Positions 44,465-54,629 of a stretch of 64,000 bases of DNA are shown here, one piece after another. Position 1 is the first letter of the stretch; each line of letters opens with the position of its first letter. Below the pieces are notes generated by a model. That model did no database searches, had not been told where the DNA came from, and saw only the letters and a program-made list of their open reading frames with translations. This DNA comes from Azotobacter vinelandii CA (lineage in GTDB: Bacteria; Pseudomonadota; Gammaproteobacteria; Pseudomonadales; Pseudomonadaceae): NCBI RefSeq assembly GCF_000380335.1, contig NC_021149.1, positions 2,160,501 through 2,224,500 on the forward strand, given 5' to 3'. A program made the position numbers and the translations under genes.

Positions 44465-45466
44465 TCACTCCGTTTGGGTCATACCGATGGAACGGCAAGG
44501 CTGATCGATCAGGCTGGCGAGTTCGGCGTCCAGACCCAGCACGCTGAGGGTGACGCCCATCATTTCCAGGGAAGTAAAATAGTTACCGACATAGCAGCGG
44601 TGCACGCGCAAGCCACGCTCCTTGAGCAATCGTTCTACTTCGGCGTAATAGATATACAGTTCCATGACCGGGGTCGCGCCAAGGCCGGAGACCAATACCA
44701 CTACGCTATCGTCCACGGTGAAGTCGCGATCGGCGAGAATGTAATCGAGCATGCGTTCGGCCATGCGCGCGGCGGATTCCGTGGTAACGACCTCGATACC
44801 GGGTTCCCCGTGATGGCCGATACCCAGTTCCATCTGGCCGTTGGGGATCTGGAAGTTGGGCTTGCCTACCGCCGGGATGGTGCAAGGGCTGAGGCCGACG
44901 CCGATGGAACGGCACTGATCCACTGCCTTCTGCGCAACGCGGATGACGCCGTCCAGGTCGTAGCCTTGAGCTGCTGCTGCCCCGCCGATCTTCCACATGA
45001 AGATTTCCCCGGCTACCCCCCGGCGTTTGGCGATGTCTTCCGGAGGCGCCGAGGCGACGTCGTCGTTGGCAACGACCGTACGCACAACGAGACCCTTGCT
45101 GGCCGCCATCTTCATCGCCAACTTGACGTTCATGTTGTCGCCGGCGTAGTTGCCGTAGAGGCAGGCGATGCCCGCGCCGCGTTCGGCGATGCAGAAGGCA
45201 TCGAAGAAGCTTTTGGCCGTGGGGGAGGAGAAGATTTCGCCAACCGCCACGGCGTCCACGAGGCCCGGACCGACGTAGCCGAGGAAAGCGGGTTCGTGGC
45301 CCGAACCACCGCCGGTGACGATACCGACCCGACCGTCTTGCGCGAGGTTGGCGTTGTAGACCACGCGCTGGTTGTCTTTGGCTTGGGTAAGTTCCGGATG
45401 GGCGACGAGTACGCCCTGGAGCATGTGTTCGACCAACAGATCCGGATCGTTAATGATGCGATTCAT
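44465..45466 (-). CDS. DhaK-like substrate-binding subunit of an erythrulose/dihydroxyacetone-type kinase
   Basis: A 333-residue DhaK-type subunit. RVGIVTGGGSGHEPAFLGYV near residue 46 and the covalent substrate His in ELGIGHHGEPGIEVV are the family's signature sites. The carbonyl of a short ketose would be bound there as a hemiaminal. Next to DhaL, an EltD-like dehydrogenase, a DthD-like dehydrogenase and an RpiB-like isomerase, it most likely phosphorylates erythrulose. Which stereoisomer (LerK or DerK role) cannot be told. It starts 22 bp after the short-chain dehydrogenase. Confidence 0.88.
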   Translation of the reverse strand: MNRIINDPDLLVEHMLQGVLVAHPELTQAKDNQRVVYNANLAQDGRVGIVTGGGSGHEPAFLGYVGPGLVDAVAVGEIFSSPTAKSFFDAFCIAERGAGIACLYGNYAGDNMNVKLAMKMAASKGLVVRTVVANDDVASAPPEDIAKRRGVAGEIFMWKIGGAAAAQGYDLDGVIRVAQKAVDQCRSIGVGLSPCTIPAVGKPNFQIPNGQMELGIGHHGEPGIEVVTTESAARMAERMLDYILADRDFTVDDSVVVLVSGLGATPVMELYIYYAEVERLLKERGLRVHRCYVGNYFTSLEMMGVTLSVLGLDAELASLIDQPCRSIGMTQTE

Positions 45467-45487
45467 GACTTTCCTTTTAAGTATTTT

Positions 45488-46246
45488 TTACTTGATGGTG
45501 TAGCCGCCATCGATGACCACATTTTCACCAGTGATCATCGCTGCTGCGTCGCTGAGTAGATAAAGCACCAGGCTGGCAACTTCTTCGGGTTGGGCGAAGC
45601 GGCCCACGGGGATCTGCTGTTTGGCCCGCTCTCCGACTTCCCCCGCCCAAGCCTGCTTGCCCAGCTCGGTTTCGACGATGGTCGGCGATACGGCGTTGAC
45701 GGTGATGCCATGCTCGGCCCATTCCATCGCCAAGACTTTGGTCAGGCCGACTATCGCGGCCTTGCTGGCGCAATAGGCGGCATGGCGATCGAGACCGATG
45801 ACGGCTGCCTGGGATGCGAGATTGACAATGCGTCCGGCGCCACGCTCGCGCATGTGCCGCGCGACCGCTTGGGCAGCGAAGAAGCTGGCCTTGAGATTTA
45901 TATCGAGAGTGATATCCCAGCTTTCTTCGTCGACATCCAGCGCCTTGTCGAGCCGAGCGACTCCCGCACTGTTGACCAGATAGTCGATTTGGCCGAAGGC
46001 GGCGACCACGCGCTCCACTGCTGCCTGGATCTCATCGAGCTGGCGTACGTCCAGGGCGACGCCGAGGTGTCCGCTGCCCAAGCCGGCGGCAACGGTTTCC
46101 ACTGCCGGGTTGCGATCGAGCAGGGCGACTCGTGCGCCGCATTCGGTGAGCAGTCTGGCGCAGGCCAGACCGATACCGGCTGCCCCTCCGGTGACGATGG
46201 CGCAGCGTCCCTGCAGATCGAACGCCTTATCCAAGTATTTGGACAT
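45488..46246 (-). CDS. dthD: Short-chain dehydrogenase, GolD/DthD type (probable D-threitol dehydrogenase)
   Basis: A 252-residue SDR. The cofactor-binding TGGAAGIG is near residue 19, NSAG at residue about 93, and the catalytic Ser-Tyr-Lys are in NLASQAAVIGLDRHAAYCASKAA. The length and the N-terminal KAFDLQGRCAIVTGGAAGIG fit the GolD/DthD group of polyol dehydrogenases. In that group DthD oxidises D-threitol to D-erythrulose. It lies between the kinase genes and the sugar-binding protein, which supports a role as the entry dehydrogenase for one tetritol. Another polyol remains possible. Confidence 0.78.
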   Translation of the reverse strand: MSKYLDKAFDLQGRCAIVTGGAAGIGLACARLLTECGARVALLDRNPAVETVAAGLGSGHLGVALDVRQLDEIQAAVERVVAAFGQIDYLVNSAGVARLDKALDVDEESWDITLDINLKASFFAAQAVARHMRERGAGRIVNLASQAAVIGLDRHAAYCASKAAIVGLTKVLAMEWAEHGITVNAVSPTIVETELGKQAWAGEVGERAKQQIPVGRFAQPEEVASLVLYLLSDAAAMITGENVVIDGGYTIK

Positions 46247-46285
46247 GGTAATAACTCCTGAAGGCTATAGAGTCTTCGTGTGAGG

Positions 46286-47287
46286 TCACTTGGTACTTTG
46301 GGTAACCTGTTGGTACAGCGTGTCTGCATTGGTCCTGGTTACTGGCACCCAGGGCAAGATATAGGCCTTGCTGGTACCATCGCTCCACTCCACATCTTTA
46401 GCGTAGCGTTGCCAGATCACCGAGCGAGGCTTGTAGTCGCTACCGACCAGCTTGCGCAGGGCTATGTCCAGAGCGCCTTGGGATTGAGCCTGGGCATCTT
46501 GCAGGAAGGTGATCACTTCGCCATTTTTGGCGACTCGAATCGCATCGGGCATGCCGTCGATCGATGTAATCGGCATGTCTTGATGCGAGAGGTTGCGTCC
46601 TTTTACGGCTTGCAGCGCTCCGAGAGCCATATCGTCATTCTGCGCAATGATCCCGTTGATACCGTTCGGATAGGCGTTGAGCCAGTCTTCGGTGAGGCTC
46701 ATCGCTTCGGAACGAGACCAGTTGGCGGTCTTTTTCTCGACGATCTTTATCTCGGGATGCTTCTGCAGAATTTCCAACTCGCCTTTTTCGCGATCGATCT
46801 GTGCGGACTGGCCGATCGGGCCTTGTATGATCACCACATTGCCCTTGCCTCCGAGCCTGTCGACCATTGCCTGGGCTTGCAGGCGTCCTCCTTCGATATC
46901 GTCATTACCTATGAAAGGGGCTTTCGAGTTGGCGATATTCGTGTTGGAAGCGATCACTAGCACGTCGCTCGCCTGGGCACGGGCGACAGCACCTGCAGCC
47001 GCCTTGGTATCGATGGGGACGAAGAGGATGGCATCGTATTGTTGAGTGACCATCGTATCGATTTGGTTATTCTGGGTCAGAGCGTCATAGTTGCCGTCGA
47101 AAATGGTGAGTTGCACTGTGCCGTCCAGTACGGCGGGATGCTGCTTGAGTTCCCGTACCCAGTTCTGCATGAACTGGCCTTTCAGGCCATAGACTGCGGC
47201 ACCAACCTTGTAGGATTCCGCTTGAGCGATATTACTGACGAGGAAAGAAGCTGCTGCGAGGGCAGTGAAGACACTTGTCAGTTTCAT
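46286..47287 (-). CDS. Sugar/polyol ABC transporter substrate-binding protein, RbsB type
   Basis: A 333-residue periplasmic binding protein of the ribose-type family. The signal peptide ends NIAQA|ES. Internal marks are DTMVTQQYDAILFVPIDTKA and NGIIAQNDDMALGALQAVKG. It should capture the operon's substrate, inferred to be a tetritol, and deliver it to the adjacent permease and ATPase. It is the third gene of the leftward operon. Its GC content is clearly lower than that of the sulfur region. Confidence 0.9.
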   Translation of the reverse strand: MKLTSVFTALAAASFLVSNIAQAESYKVGAAVYGLKGQFMQNWVRELKQHPAVLDGTVQLTIFDGNYDALTQNNQIDTMVTQQYDAILFVPIDTKAAAGAVARAQASDVLVIASNTNIANSKAPFIGNDDIEGGRLQAQAMVDRLGGKGNVVIIQGPIGQSAQIDREKGELEILQKHPEIKIVEKKTANWSRSEAMSLTEDWLNAYPNGINGIIAQNDDMALGALQAVKGRNLSHQDMPITSIDGMPDAIRVAKNGEVITFLQDAQAQSQGALDIALRKLVGSDYKPRSVIWQRYAKDVEWSDGTSKAYILPWVPVTRTNADTLYQQVTQSTK

Positions 47288-47391
47288 GGCGATAACCTTT
47301 ATTATTGTCTTTTGATCGGGTATTGAGAGGATATCCGAGGAGCTGATTTCAGATATGTCTCTTGTAGTTGTTGCGAAGGTTTACGTTTTCT

Positions 47392-48372
47392 TCAGCGTTT
47401 CTTTTTACGCCAAACGTCAACCAATACGGCGATCACGATGATCAGGCCTTTGGCAACCTGCTGGTAATAGGAAGAAACTCCCAGGAGGTTCAAACCGTTA
47501 TTGATCACGCCGATCAACAATGCGCCAAACAGGGTGCCGACGATATTGCCGCTGCCGCCGGACAGGCTGGTACCACCGATAACCACCGCGGCGATTGCGT
47601 CCAGCTCATAGGACATGCCTGCCTGGGGCAGGGCGGCGGTAGTGCGTGCCGTAAGCACCATTCCGGCGAGCCCGGCCAGTACACCGGACACGATATAAAC
47701 GGAAAACATCACCTTGCGCACTCCGATTCCCGAAGTGCGTGCACTTTTCTCGTTGCCGCCCACGGCATATACATAGCGGCCGTAGGTGGTGTACTTGAGT
47801 ACCAGGGCGAAGAACAGGGCGACTATGGCAAAAATCACGATCGGCATGCTCACCGGACCCAGGCTGCCGATACCGAGCGCCAGATAACTTTCCGGCAACT
47901 CGGTTATCGGGCTGCCATCGTTGAGGATGAAAGTCATGCCGCGAGCGATACTGAGCATTCCCAGCGTGGCGACAAAGGGAGGAATGGAAAGGTTCGCAAC
48001 CATGAATCCGTTCACCGCGCCCAGTGCCGCGCCGGCGAACATGCCCGCGCTGAGCGAAGCCAGCAGGCCATGATCCTGTGCTGCCACCATGGCGCTACAG
48101 AGGCCGGCGAACGCCAGAATCGAGCCTACCGAGAGGTCGATACCCCGGGTGATGACAACATAGGTCATGCCTATGGCGAGAATACCGTTGATGGAGGTCT
48201 GTCGAAGGATATCCATCCAGTTGCGCCAGGTCATGAAGTACTCGCTGGAGAGACTCAATATGAGGCACAACAAGACGAATACCAGCGGCAGTCCAAAACG
48301 GTCCAGGGCAAGGCGCAGTTTCTTGCGATGCTGGACGATATTGCCGGATAGATTGTTCAGGATGATATTCAT
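47392..48372 (-). CDS. Sugar/polyol ABC transporter permease, RbsC type
   Basis: A 326-residue permease with 8-10 hydrophobic helices. Typical RbsC segments are GITYVVITRGIDLSVGS-like (here GMTYVVITRGIDLSVGSIL) near residue 70, GAALGAVNGFMVA, and GGTSLSGGSGNIVGTLFGALLIG near the C-terminus. Its start overlaps the ATPase stop by 4 bp (ATGA). With RbsA- and RbsB-like proteins it forms a complete importer. Confidence 0.92.
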   Translation of the reverse strand: MNIILNNLSGNIVQHRKKLRLALDRFGLPLVFVLLCLILSLSSEYFMTWRNWMDILRQTSINGILAIGMTYVVITRGIDLSVGSILAFAGLCSAMVAAQDHGLLASLSAGMFAGAALGAVNGFMVANLSIPPFVATLGMLSIARGMTFILNDGSPITELPESYLALGIGSLGPVSMPIVIFAIVALFFALVLKYTTYGRYVYAVGGNEKSARTSGIGVRKVMFSVYIVSGVLAGLAGMVLTARTTAALPQAGMSYELDAIAAVVIGGTSLSGGSGNIVGTLFGALLIGVINNGLNLLGVSSYYQQVAKGLIIVIAVLVDVWRKKKR

Positions 48373-49862
48373 GAGGCAAGACTCAATAGGGCTTCTTGGG
48401 TAATGGTCTGATCGTTATCGACGGTGACAGCCAGACGACCTGCTTTGAATATTGCTATGCGATCGCTCAGGTGCAGTACCTCGGGGGCTTCTGAAGACAC
48501 TACGATGGCGGCCCCGCCGGTACGTACGAATTCATCGAGCAAGCGGTAGATTTCCTGCTTGGCACCCTCGTCTATACCGCGGGTCGGCTCATCGCAAAAC
48601 AAACAGACCGGCTCGGTCGACAGGCACTTGGCGAGCACTACCTTTTGCTGGTTGCCGCCGCTCATGGACGACACCGGTAAATCGAGAGAGGCAGTCTTTA
48701 TGCGCAAACGCTGTGCCATGCTTTCGGCTAGGTTGCGTTCCTTGCGCATGTTGATAATCGACAGGTTGGACAACTTGTCGTAAGCGGCCAGGGCGATGTT
48801 TTCGGTGATACTGCTACCGAGTACCAGACCGGTTTCCTTGCGATCTTCGGTGACCAGCGAGATGCCTGCACGGATGGTCGCGGCCGGATCGCCGATGGGA
48901 AGTTCCTGGCCGTTGAGTTGGGCAAGGCCGGCGTCAGGTGCGGTGAGCCCGTAGATGCAGTTGAGGAACTCGCTGCGACCCGACCCCATCAAGCCATAGA
49001 TACCGAGGATCTCGCCCTTGCGCACTTGCAGGCTAATATCCTGGAACTCGCCATCACGAGTCAGGCCGGCCACATCCAGGCAGATTTCCGGGGTGCACTG
49101 GCGATTTTGTTTGTGATTGATCGGCTGCAGTTCGCGCCCAACGATGCCGCGCACCAGATGCCCGCGGTCTATATCGGCCATGAGCCCGCTCTCCACAAAG
49201 GCTCCATCGCGAAAGATGCTGTATTCGTCAGCGATCTGCGCCAGTTCGCTAAGCCTGTGGGAGACATAAATGATACCGGCGCCACGAGCGGTAAGCCGGC
49301 GAATGGCAGCAAACAACGTTTCGGTCTCGCGCTCGCCGATGGCCGAAGTCGGTTCGTCCATGATCATCACCCGGCAGTCGTAGCTGAACGCTTTGGCAAT
49401 CTCGACCAACTGCGTTTGCGCGACGCTTAAACGGCGCATCGGCAATTTTGCGTCTACCTCGAATCCCAGGTCGTCCAGCAAGGCCTGGGTTCGACGATTG
49501 AGCTCTCGGTTGTCGATGAGGCAATTGACGTGTCGTGGTTCCCTGCCCAGCCAGATGTTCTCGGCGACGGTGAGATCGGGAATGGGCTCCAACTCTTGAG
49601 TGATTATGGCGATTCCAGCGTCAAGGGCATCGCTGGGGCGCTGGAAGTGCACTTCGCGACCATCGAGCCGGATGGTGCCGGCATCGCGTTGGGTGATTCC
49701 CATGAGGATGCTCAGGAAGGTGGACTTGCCCGCACCGTTTCCGCCGCAGAGAGCGTGGACTGTGCCGGCCTTGAGAGCCAGACGCCCATCACGTAAGGCA
49801 GGTACGCCACCGTAGGCCTTAGCGATGCGCTCGGCCTCAAGCAGTAATGTCGTCGACGCCAT
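48369..49862 (-). CDS. Sugar/polyol ABC transporter ATP-binding protein, RbsA type (two ATPase domains)
   Basis: A 497-residue duplicated ABC ATPase. The first domain has GGNGAGKST, a signature-like LSVAQTQLVEIAKAF and VMIMDEPTSAI. The second has GLMGSGRSEF, MSGGNQQKVVLAKCL and LFCDEPTRGID, the usual degenerate Walker A of RbsA/MglA proteins. It is the first gene of the leftward tetritol operon. The 298-bp divergent region upstream holds GATCA palindromes that are probably regulator sites. Confidence 0.93.
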   Translation of the reverse strand: MASTTLLLEAERIAKAYGGVPALRDGRLALKAGTVHALCGGNGAGKSTFLSILMGITQRDAGTIRLDGREVHFQRPSDALDAGIAIITQELEPIPDLTVAENIWLGREPRHVNCLIDNRELNRRTQALLDDLGFEVDAKLPMRRLSVAQTQLVEIAKAFSYDCRVMIMDEPTSAIGERETETLFAAIRRLTARGAGIIYVSHRLSELAQIADEYSIFRDGAFVESGLMADIDRGHLVRGIVGRELQPINHKQNRQCTPEICLDVAGLTRDGEFQDISLQVRKGEILGIYGLMGSGRSEFLNCIYGLTAPDAGLAQLNGQELPIGDPAATIRAGISLVTEDRKETGLVLGSSITENIALAAYDKLSNLSIINMRKERNLAESMAQRLRIKTASLDLPVSSMSGGNQQKVVLAKCLSTEPVCLFCDEPTRGIDEGAKQEIYRLLDEFVRTGGAAIVVSSEAPEVLHLSDRIAIFKAGRLAVTVDNDQTITQEALLSLAS

Positions 49863-50160
49863 TGGCGTGTCCTCTTGTTTGGTTCTTGTTCTGGCGACTG
49901 ATCATATGATCGGTGCGCGATCACATGTTTCTCCATGCGATTGCCTTCGTCAATATTTTTTGAGGAGTTTTGTGAGAATAAAATATCATTAGTTAGCTAT
50001 TTATGTTTTTTTATTGTTTTTTACGCTAAAAAATTAAATTTTAATTCTGTATTTGTCTTGACAAGATGATGTTTAGAAAAAAGAATGTTCGAACATATTT
50101 TCAGTAAGCGATCATTTGATCGTTTCGTGGTCGGTTTCACATAACAGCGGAGAAAGCACC
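49863..50160. promoter_or_regulatory. Divergent control region of the tetritol module with GATCA palindromes
   Basis: Two palindromes flank a very A/T-rich core (about 49960-50100). GATCATATGATC at 49900-49911 is a perfect 12-bp palindrome near rbsA. CGATCATTTGATCG at 50109-50122 (6-bp arms, 2-bp spacer) lies near rpiB. A further half-site CGATCACATG is at 49918-49927. Such paired sites suggest binding and looping by the SorC-type regulator encoded at 55843. Confidence 0.7.
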
Positions 50161-50634
50161 ATGAACGAGCCATTTTCTGTGGCTATCGGTTGTGATGAGG
50201 CAGGCTTTGAGCTTAAAGAGTTGCTCAAACGCCATATTGAGGATCTGGGCTACAGACTTAAGGATTTCGGCTGCTATTCGACCGATCCGGTGCTGTACCC
50301 GGATATCGCCACCGCGGTTGCGACTGCCATTAGCGCCGGCCAGCACCGTCTGGGTGTGCTGATCTGCGGGACCGGCATAGGCATGGCTATTTCTGCCAAC
50401 AAGATTCAGGGCATTCGCGCCGCGCAGGCGCACGACACCTATTCCGCGGAGCGGGCGCGCAAGAGTAACGATGCGCAGATCGTTTCCATCGGGGCGCGGG
50501 TGATTGGTCCCGAGTTGGCGAAAAACATCGTCAAATCCTTCCTCGAGTCGGAGTTCGAGGCCGGCCGTTCGGGGCCGAAAGTAGAGCGGATCAAGGCCGT
50601 CGAGAAAGCCGATCGGGAGCAGTCGCCTAAGTAA
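50161..50634 (+). CDS. derI: RpiB-family sugar-phosphate isomerase, probable D-erythrulose 4-phosphate isomerase
   Basis: A 157-residue RpiB/LacA/LacB-family isomerase. The catalytic Cys is in LICGTGIGMAISANKIQGIRAA. Two positions that are His in classical RpiB (GCDH and RxHND) are Glu and Ser here (GCDEAGF, RKSNDAQ), so ribose 5-phosphate is not the likely substrate. In M. smegmatis an RpiB-like DerI converts D-erythrulose 4-phosphate to D-erythrose 4-phosphate, which fits this cluster. GGAG lies 9-10 bp before the ATG at 50161. It is the first gene of the divergent set, facing the transporter operon. Confidence 0.8.
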   Translation: MNEPFSVAIGCDEAGFELKELLKRHIEDLGYRLKDFGCYSTDPVLYPDIATAVATAISAGQHRLGVLICGTGIGMAISANKIQGIRAAQAHDTYSAERARKSNDAQIVSIGARVIGPELAKNIVKSFLESEFEAGRSGPKVERIKAVEKADREQSPK

Positions 50635-50901
50635 GGCCGGCGGGGTGTGGGCTGAATGCAGTCTTGTCGAGGATTCATAACGACTCATCCGTGAGTAGTA
50701 GAACCCGTCGTGAGATTAACAAGATCGATTTTATCGACCGATCCCAGCACGCTGCTTACTTATCCCTGCACATATGAAAGTGTGTCCGGACTCGGAATCC
50801 AGGTTTTCACCCTTTCGGTTACAGCCTGCAGCTCGAGCGCCCGCGAATACTCAGCGCAGGTGCCATTCGAGCTGACAACCCGCGGAATAGGGGCAAGCAA
50901 C

Positions 50902-51597
50902 ATGGATATGCAGTACGCGATCTTCGACATGGACGGCCTGCTGATCGATTCGGAACCGCTGTGGATGTCGACCCAGGCCGCGCTGTTGCACGAGCTGTAC
51001 GGGATCGCGCCCGGCACGCAGGACCTGCACGCCTGGAAAGGCGTCAGCAGCCGGGCCTTCTGCGAGGACATGGCCCGCCTGCATGCCGGCCGGGGCGTCG
51101 AGGCCGGAACGCTGTTCGAGGCGCTGATCGCGCGCATGGGGCGGGCGATCGTCGAGGCGCCGCTGATGCCGGGCGCCGTCGAACTCATCGACTGGCTGCG
51201 CGAGCGGCACGTCGGGCTGGCGATCGCGTCCTCCTCGCCGCTGCCCTTCATCGCGGCGGTGGTGCGCCGGCACGCGCTGCCGATCGCCGTGTTCGCCTCC
51301 GGCACCGAGGTGCCGCGTTCCAAGCCGCATCCGGCGGTCTTCGAACTGGCGGCCGAGCGCCTGGGCGCGCAGCGGCACCAGTGCCGGGTCTGGGAAGACT
51401 CGCTCAACGGCGTGATCGCCGCCAGGGCCGCCGGCATGCCGGTGGTGGCGGTGCCGGACCCGGCCCATCCCGGCGCGGAGCGCTTCGCCATCGCCGACCG
51501 GGTCCATCGCACGCTGCACGAAAGCCTGGCCGAGCTGAACGCCGCGGACCCAGGAACACCAACCATCAAGAGCCCGAATCATGTCCAACCTGCTTGA
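50902..51597 (+). CDS. HAD-family phosphatase, YniC/2-deoxyglucose-6-phosphatase-like
   Basis: A 231-residue HAD phosphatase of the beta-phosphoglucomutase group. Motif I is [13 protein letters not shown], motif II is IASSS, motif III is SKPHPAVF with the Lys, and motif IV is [16 protein letters not shown]. It probably removes phosphate from stray sugar phosphates. It overlaps the transaldolase start by 17 bp. It begins a very GC-rich block, and the 267 bp upstream mark an abrupt change from the lower-GC rpiB region. Confidence 0.88.
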   Translation: MDMQYAIFDMDGLLIDSEPLWMSTQAALLHELYGIAPGTQDLHAWKGVSSRAFCEDMARLHAGRGVEAGTLFEALIARMGRAIVEAPLMPGAVELIDWLRERHVGLAIASSSPLPFIAAVVRRHALPIAVFASGTEVPRSKPHPAVFELAAERLGAQRHQCRVWEDSLNGVIAARAAGMPVVAVPDPAHPGAERFAIADRVHRTLHESLAELNAADPGTPTIKSPNHVQPA

Positions 51598-52549
51598 ACA
51601 ATTGAGACAGCACAGCATCGTGGTGGCGGACACCGGCGATCTCGAGGCGATCCGGCGTTTCGCGCCCGAGGACGCCACCACCAACCCCTCGCTGATCCTC
51701 AAGGCCGTCCAGTCCGGCCAGTACGACGGCCTGGTCGCCCGGGTCCTCGGCGAGGTGGGCGGCGCCCGCAGCCCCGAGGCGGCCGTCGACGACGCCTGCG
51801 ACCGCCTGGTGGTCGCCCTGGGCGAGCGGATCCTCGCATCCGTGCCGGGGCGCGTCTCCACCGAGGTGAACGCGCGGCTCTCCTTCGACCGCGAGGCGAG
51901 CATCGCCAAGGCGCGCCGCCTGGTCGGGCTGTACGAGGCGGCCGGCATCGGCCGCGAGCGCATCCTGATCAAGCTGGCCGCCACCTGGGAGGGAATCCGC
52001 GCCGCGGAGGTGCTGGAGAAGGAGGGGATCCCGTGCAACCTGACGCTGATCTTCGGCTTCGCCCAGGCGCGCGCCTGCGCCGAGGCGGGCGTCCACCTGA
52101 TCTCGCCCTTCGTCGGCCGCATCCTCGACTGGTACCGCCAGGCCGACCCGGCAACCGCCTATGCGCCCGCCGAGGAGCCGGGCGTGCGCTCGGTGCGGCG
52201 GATCTTCGACTATTTCCGGCGCCACGCTTATCCGACCGTGGTCATGGGCGCGAGCTTTCGCAACGTCGGCGAGATCCTCGCGCTGGCCGGCTGCGACCGG
52301 CTGACCATCAGCCCGGCGCTGCTGGAGGAGCTCGCCGCCAGCGAAGGCGTGCTGGCGCCGGCGCTGGCCGATACGGGCGAACGCGAGGCCCGCCCGGCGC
52401 AGCGGCTCGGCGAGGCCGAGTTCCGCTGGCAGATGAACGAGGACGCCATGGCCACCGAGAAGCTGGCCGAAGGCATCCGCGGCTTCGAGGCCGATCAACT
52501 GAAACTGGAGGCGCTGCTGCGCGCCCGACTCGCCGGAGGTGTGGCATGA
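51581..52549 (+). CDS. tal: Transaldolase (TalB type)
   Basis: A 322-residue class I transaldolase of the usual 317-residue type. [24 protein letters not shown] at the N-terminus, the Schiff-base Lys in [17 protein letters not shown], and [31 protein letters not shown] are intact. It exchanges dihydroxyacetone units between fructose 6-phosphate, erythrose 4-phosphate, sedoheptulose 7-phosphate and glyceraldehyde 3-phosphate. Here it is the obvious consumer of erythrose 4-phosphate made by the tetritol pathway. It overlaps the phosphatase and, by 4 bp (ATGA), the transketolase. Confidence 0.93.
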   Translation: MSNLLEQLRQHSIVVADTGDLEAIRRFAPEDATTNPSLILKAVQSGQYDGLVARVLGEVGGARSPEAAVDDACDRLVVALGERILASVPGRVSTEVNARLSFDREASIAKARRLVGLYEAAGIGRERILIKLAATWEGIRAAEVLEKEGIPCNLTLIFGFAQARACAEAGVHLISPFVGRILDWYRQADPATAYAPAEEPGVRSVRRIFDYFRRHAYPTVVMGASFRNVGEILALAGCDRLTISPALLEELAASEGVLAPALADTGEREARPAQRLGEAEFRWQMNEDAMATEKLAEGIRGFEADQLKLEALLRARLAGGVA

Positions 52550-54576
52550 CCCAGAACCTGAAACCGGGCCGACGCGCCCTGGCCAATGCCATCCGCGTCC
52601 TGAGCATGGATGCGGTGGAACGGGCGAACTCCGGCCATCCCGGCGCCCCCATGGGCATGGCCGATATCGCCGAAGTGCTCTGGAACGGCCACCTGCGCCA
52701 CAACCCGGGCAACCCCCGCTGGCCCGACCGCGACCGCTTCGTGCTCTCCAACGGGCACGGCTCGATGCTGCTCTACAGCCTGCTGCACCTCTCCGGCTAC
52801 GACTTGCCGGTCGAGGAGCTCAAGCGCTTCCGCCAGTTGCATTCGCGCACTCCCGGGCACCCGGAGTACGGCTACACGCCGGGGGTGGAGACCACCACCG
52901 GTCCGCTCGGCCAGGGGCTGGCCAACGCCGTCGGCATGGCCCTGGCCGAGCGGCTGCTGGCGGCGGACTTCAACCGCCCGGGACAGGCGATCGTCGACCA
53001 CCGCACCTACGCCTTCGTCGGCGACGGCTGCCTGATGGAGGGCATCTCCCACGAGGTCTGCTCGCTGGCCGGCACCCTGGGACTCGGCAAGCTGATCGTG
53101 TTCTACGACGACAACGGCATCTCCATCGACGGTGAGGTCGCGGGCTGGTTCAGCGACGACACGCCGGCGCGCTTCCGCGCCTACGGCTGGCAGGTCGTCG
53201 AGGCGGTCGACGGCCACGACGCCAGCGCGCTCGAGGCGGCGCTGGCGGCGGCCAAGGCCGATACGGAGCGGCCGACGCTGATCTGCTGCAAGACCACCAT
53301 CGGCTTCGGCGCGCCGACCAAGGCCGGCAGCCACGACTGCCACGGCGCCCCGCTGGGCGGCGAGGAGATCGCCGCGGCCCGCGAGGCGCTGGACTGGCCG
53401 CACGCGCCCTTCGAGGTGCCCGCGCAGATCGCCAGGGCCTGGGACGCGCGCGAGCGCGGGGCGGCGCTGGAGCGGGACTGGCGACAACGCTTCGACGACT
53501 ACGCGCGGGCCTACCCGGCGCTGGCCGCCGAACTGGAGCGGCGCCTGGCCGGCGAGCTGCCGGCCGACTGGGGCGCGCGGCGCGACGCGCTGATCGCCGG
53601 CTGCCAGCAGGCGGCGCGCGAGCTGGCGACCCGCAAGAGCTCGCAGCAGGTCCTGGAAGCGCTGGGCCCGCTGCTGCCGGAGCTGCTCGGCGGCTCGGCG
53701 GACCTGGCGCCCTCGAACCTGACCCGCTGGTCCGGCTCCCGCTCGGTCGGCGGCGAGGCGCCCGGGGGCAACTACATCCACTACGGGGTGCGCGAGTTCG
53801 GCATGAGCGCGATGATGAACGGGCTGGCGCTGCACGGCGGTTTCATCCCCTACGGCGGCACCTTCCTGATGTTCATGGAATACGCCCGCAACGCCGTGCG
53901 CATGGCCGCGCTGATGAAGCTGCGCGCGGTGTTCGTCTACACCCACGACTCGATCGGCCTGGGCGAGGACGGCCCGACCCACCAGCCGGTCGAACAGCTC
54001 GCCAGCCTGCGCCAGACGCCGAACCTGGAAACCTGGCGGCCCTGCGACGAGACGGAGACCGCGGTGGCCTGGTGCGCGGCGCTCGAACGGCGGGACGGCC
54101 CGTCGGCGCTGGTGCTGTCGCGGCAGAACCTGCCGGCCGCGGCGCGCGACGCCGGGCAGCGCGCGGCCATCGAGCGCGGCGCCTATGTGCTGCTCGACTG
54201 CCCGGGCACGCCGGAGCTGATCCTGCTGGCGTCCGGCTCCGAGGTGGCGCTGGCGCTGGCGGCGGCGCAGGCGCTGGGCGAGGCGGGCCGGGCGGTCCGC
54301 GTGGTGTCGGTGCCGTGCCTGGAGCGTTTCGAGCGGCAGGCGGCGGACTACCGCGAGGCGGTGCTGCCGTCCGCGGTGCGGGCCCGCGTCGCGGTCGAGA
54401 TGGCGCGTCCGGAGAGCTGGCACCGCTACGTGGGGCTCGACGGCGCGGTGCTCGGCATGGAGGGGTTCGGCGAGTCGGCGCCGGCGGCGGAGCTGTTCCG
54501 GCATTTCGGCTTCAGCGTCGAGAACCTGCTCGCCAGGGCGCAGGCCGTGCTGGCCGGGCTGGAGGGGAGGGCGTAG
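52546..54576 (+). CDS. tkt: Transketolase
   Basis: A 676-residue thiamine diphosphate enzyme. The N-terminal [20 protein letters not shown] and [15 protein letters not shown], the ThDP/Mg motif [18 protein letters not shown] ... [10 protein letters not shown], and the pyrimidine-domain [19 protein letters not shown] with [17 protein letters not shown] are intact. It should shuttle C2 units using erythrose 4-phosphate and pentose phosphates. It starts in a 4-bp overlap with transaldolase. A truncated xylulokinase begins 2 bp after its stop. Confidence 0.95.
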   Translation: MTQNLKPGRRALANAIRVLSMDAVERANSGHPGAPMGMADIAEVLWNGHLRHNPGNPRWPDRDRFVLSNGHGSMLLYSLLHLSGYDLPVEELKRFRQLHSRTPGHPEYGYTPGVETTTGPLGQGLANAVGMALAERLLAADFNRPGQAIVDHRTYAFVGDGCLMEGISHEVCSLAGTLGLGKLIVFYDDNGISIDGEVAGWFSDDTPARFRAYGWQVVEAVDGHDASALEAALAAAKADTERPTLICCKTTIGFGAPTKAGSHDCHGAPLGGEEIAAAREALDWPHAPFEVPAQIARAWDARERGAALERDWRQRFDDYARAYPALAAELERRLAGELPADWGARRDALIAGCQQAARELATRKSSQQVLEALGPLLPELLGGSADLAPSNLTRWSGSRSVGGEAPGGNYIHYGVREFGMSAMMNGLALHGGFIPYGGTFLMFMEYARNAVRMAALMKLRAVFVYTHDSIGLGEDGPTHQPVEQLASLRQTPNLETWRPCDETETAVAWCAALERRDGPSALVLSRQNLPAAARDAGQRAAIERGAYVLLDCPGTPELILLASGSEVALALAAAQALGEAGRAVRVVSVPCLERFERQAADYREAVLPSAVRARVAVEMARPESWHRYVGLDGAVLGMEGFGESAPAAELFRHFGFSVENLLARAQAVLAGLEGRA

Positions 54577-54578
54577 CC

Positions 54579-54629
54579 ATGTATCTGGGCGTCGATTGCG
54601 GGACCCAGGGGACCAAACCAGCCGGGTAA
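54579..54629 (+). pseudogene. xylB: Truncated xylulokinase (FGGY kinase) N-terminus
   Basis: Sixteen codons read MYLGVDCGTQGTKPAG and stop. The first 13 residues are the conserved start of XylB-type kinases, including the phosphate-binding GTQGTK; the rest of the gene is gone. It begins 2 bp after the transketolase stop, so it was once the next gene of that operon. Confidence 0.8.
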
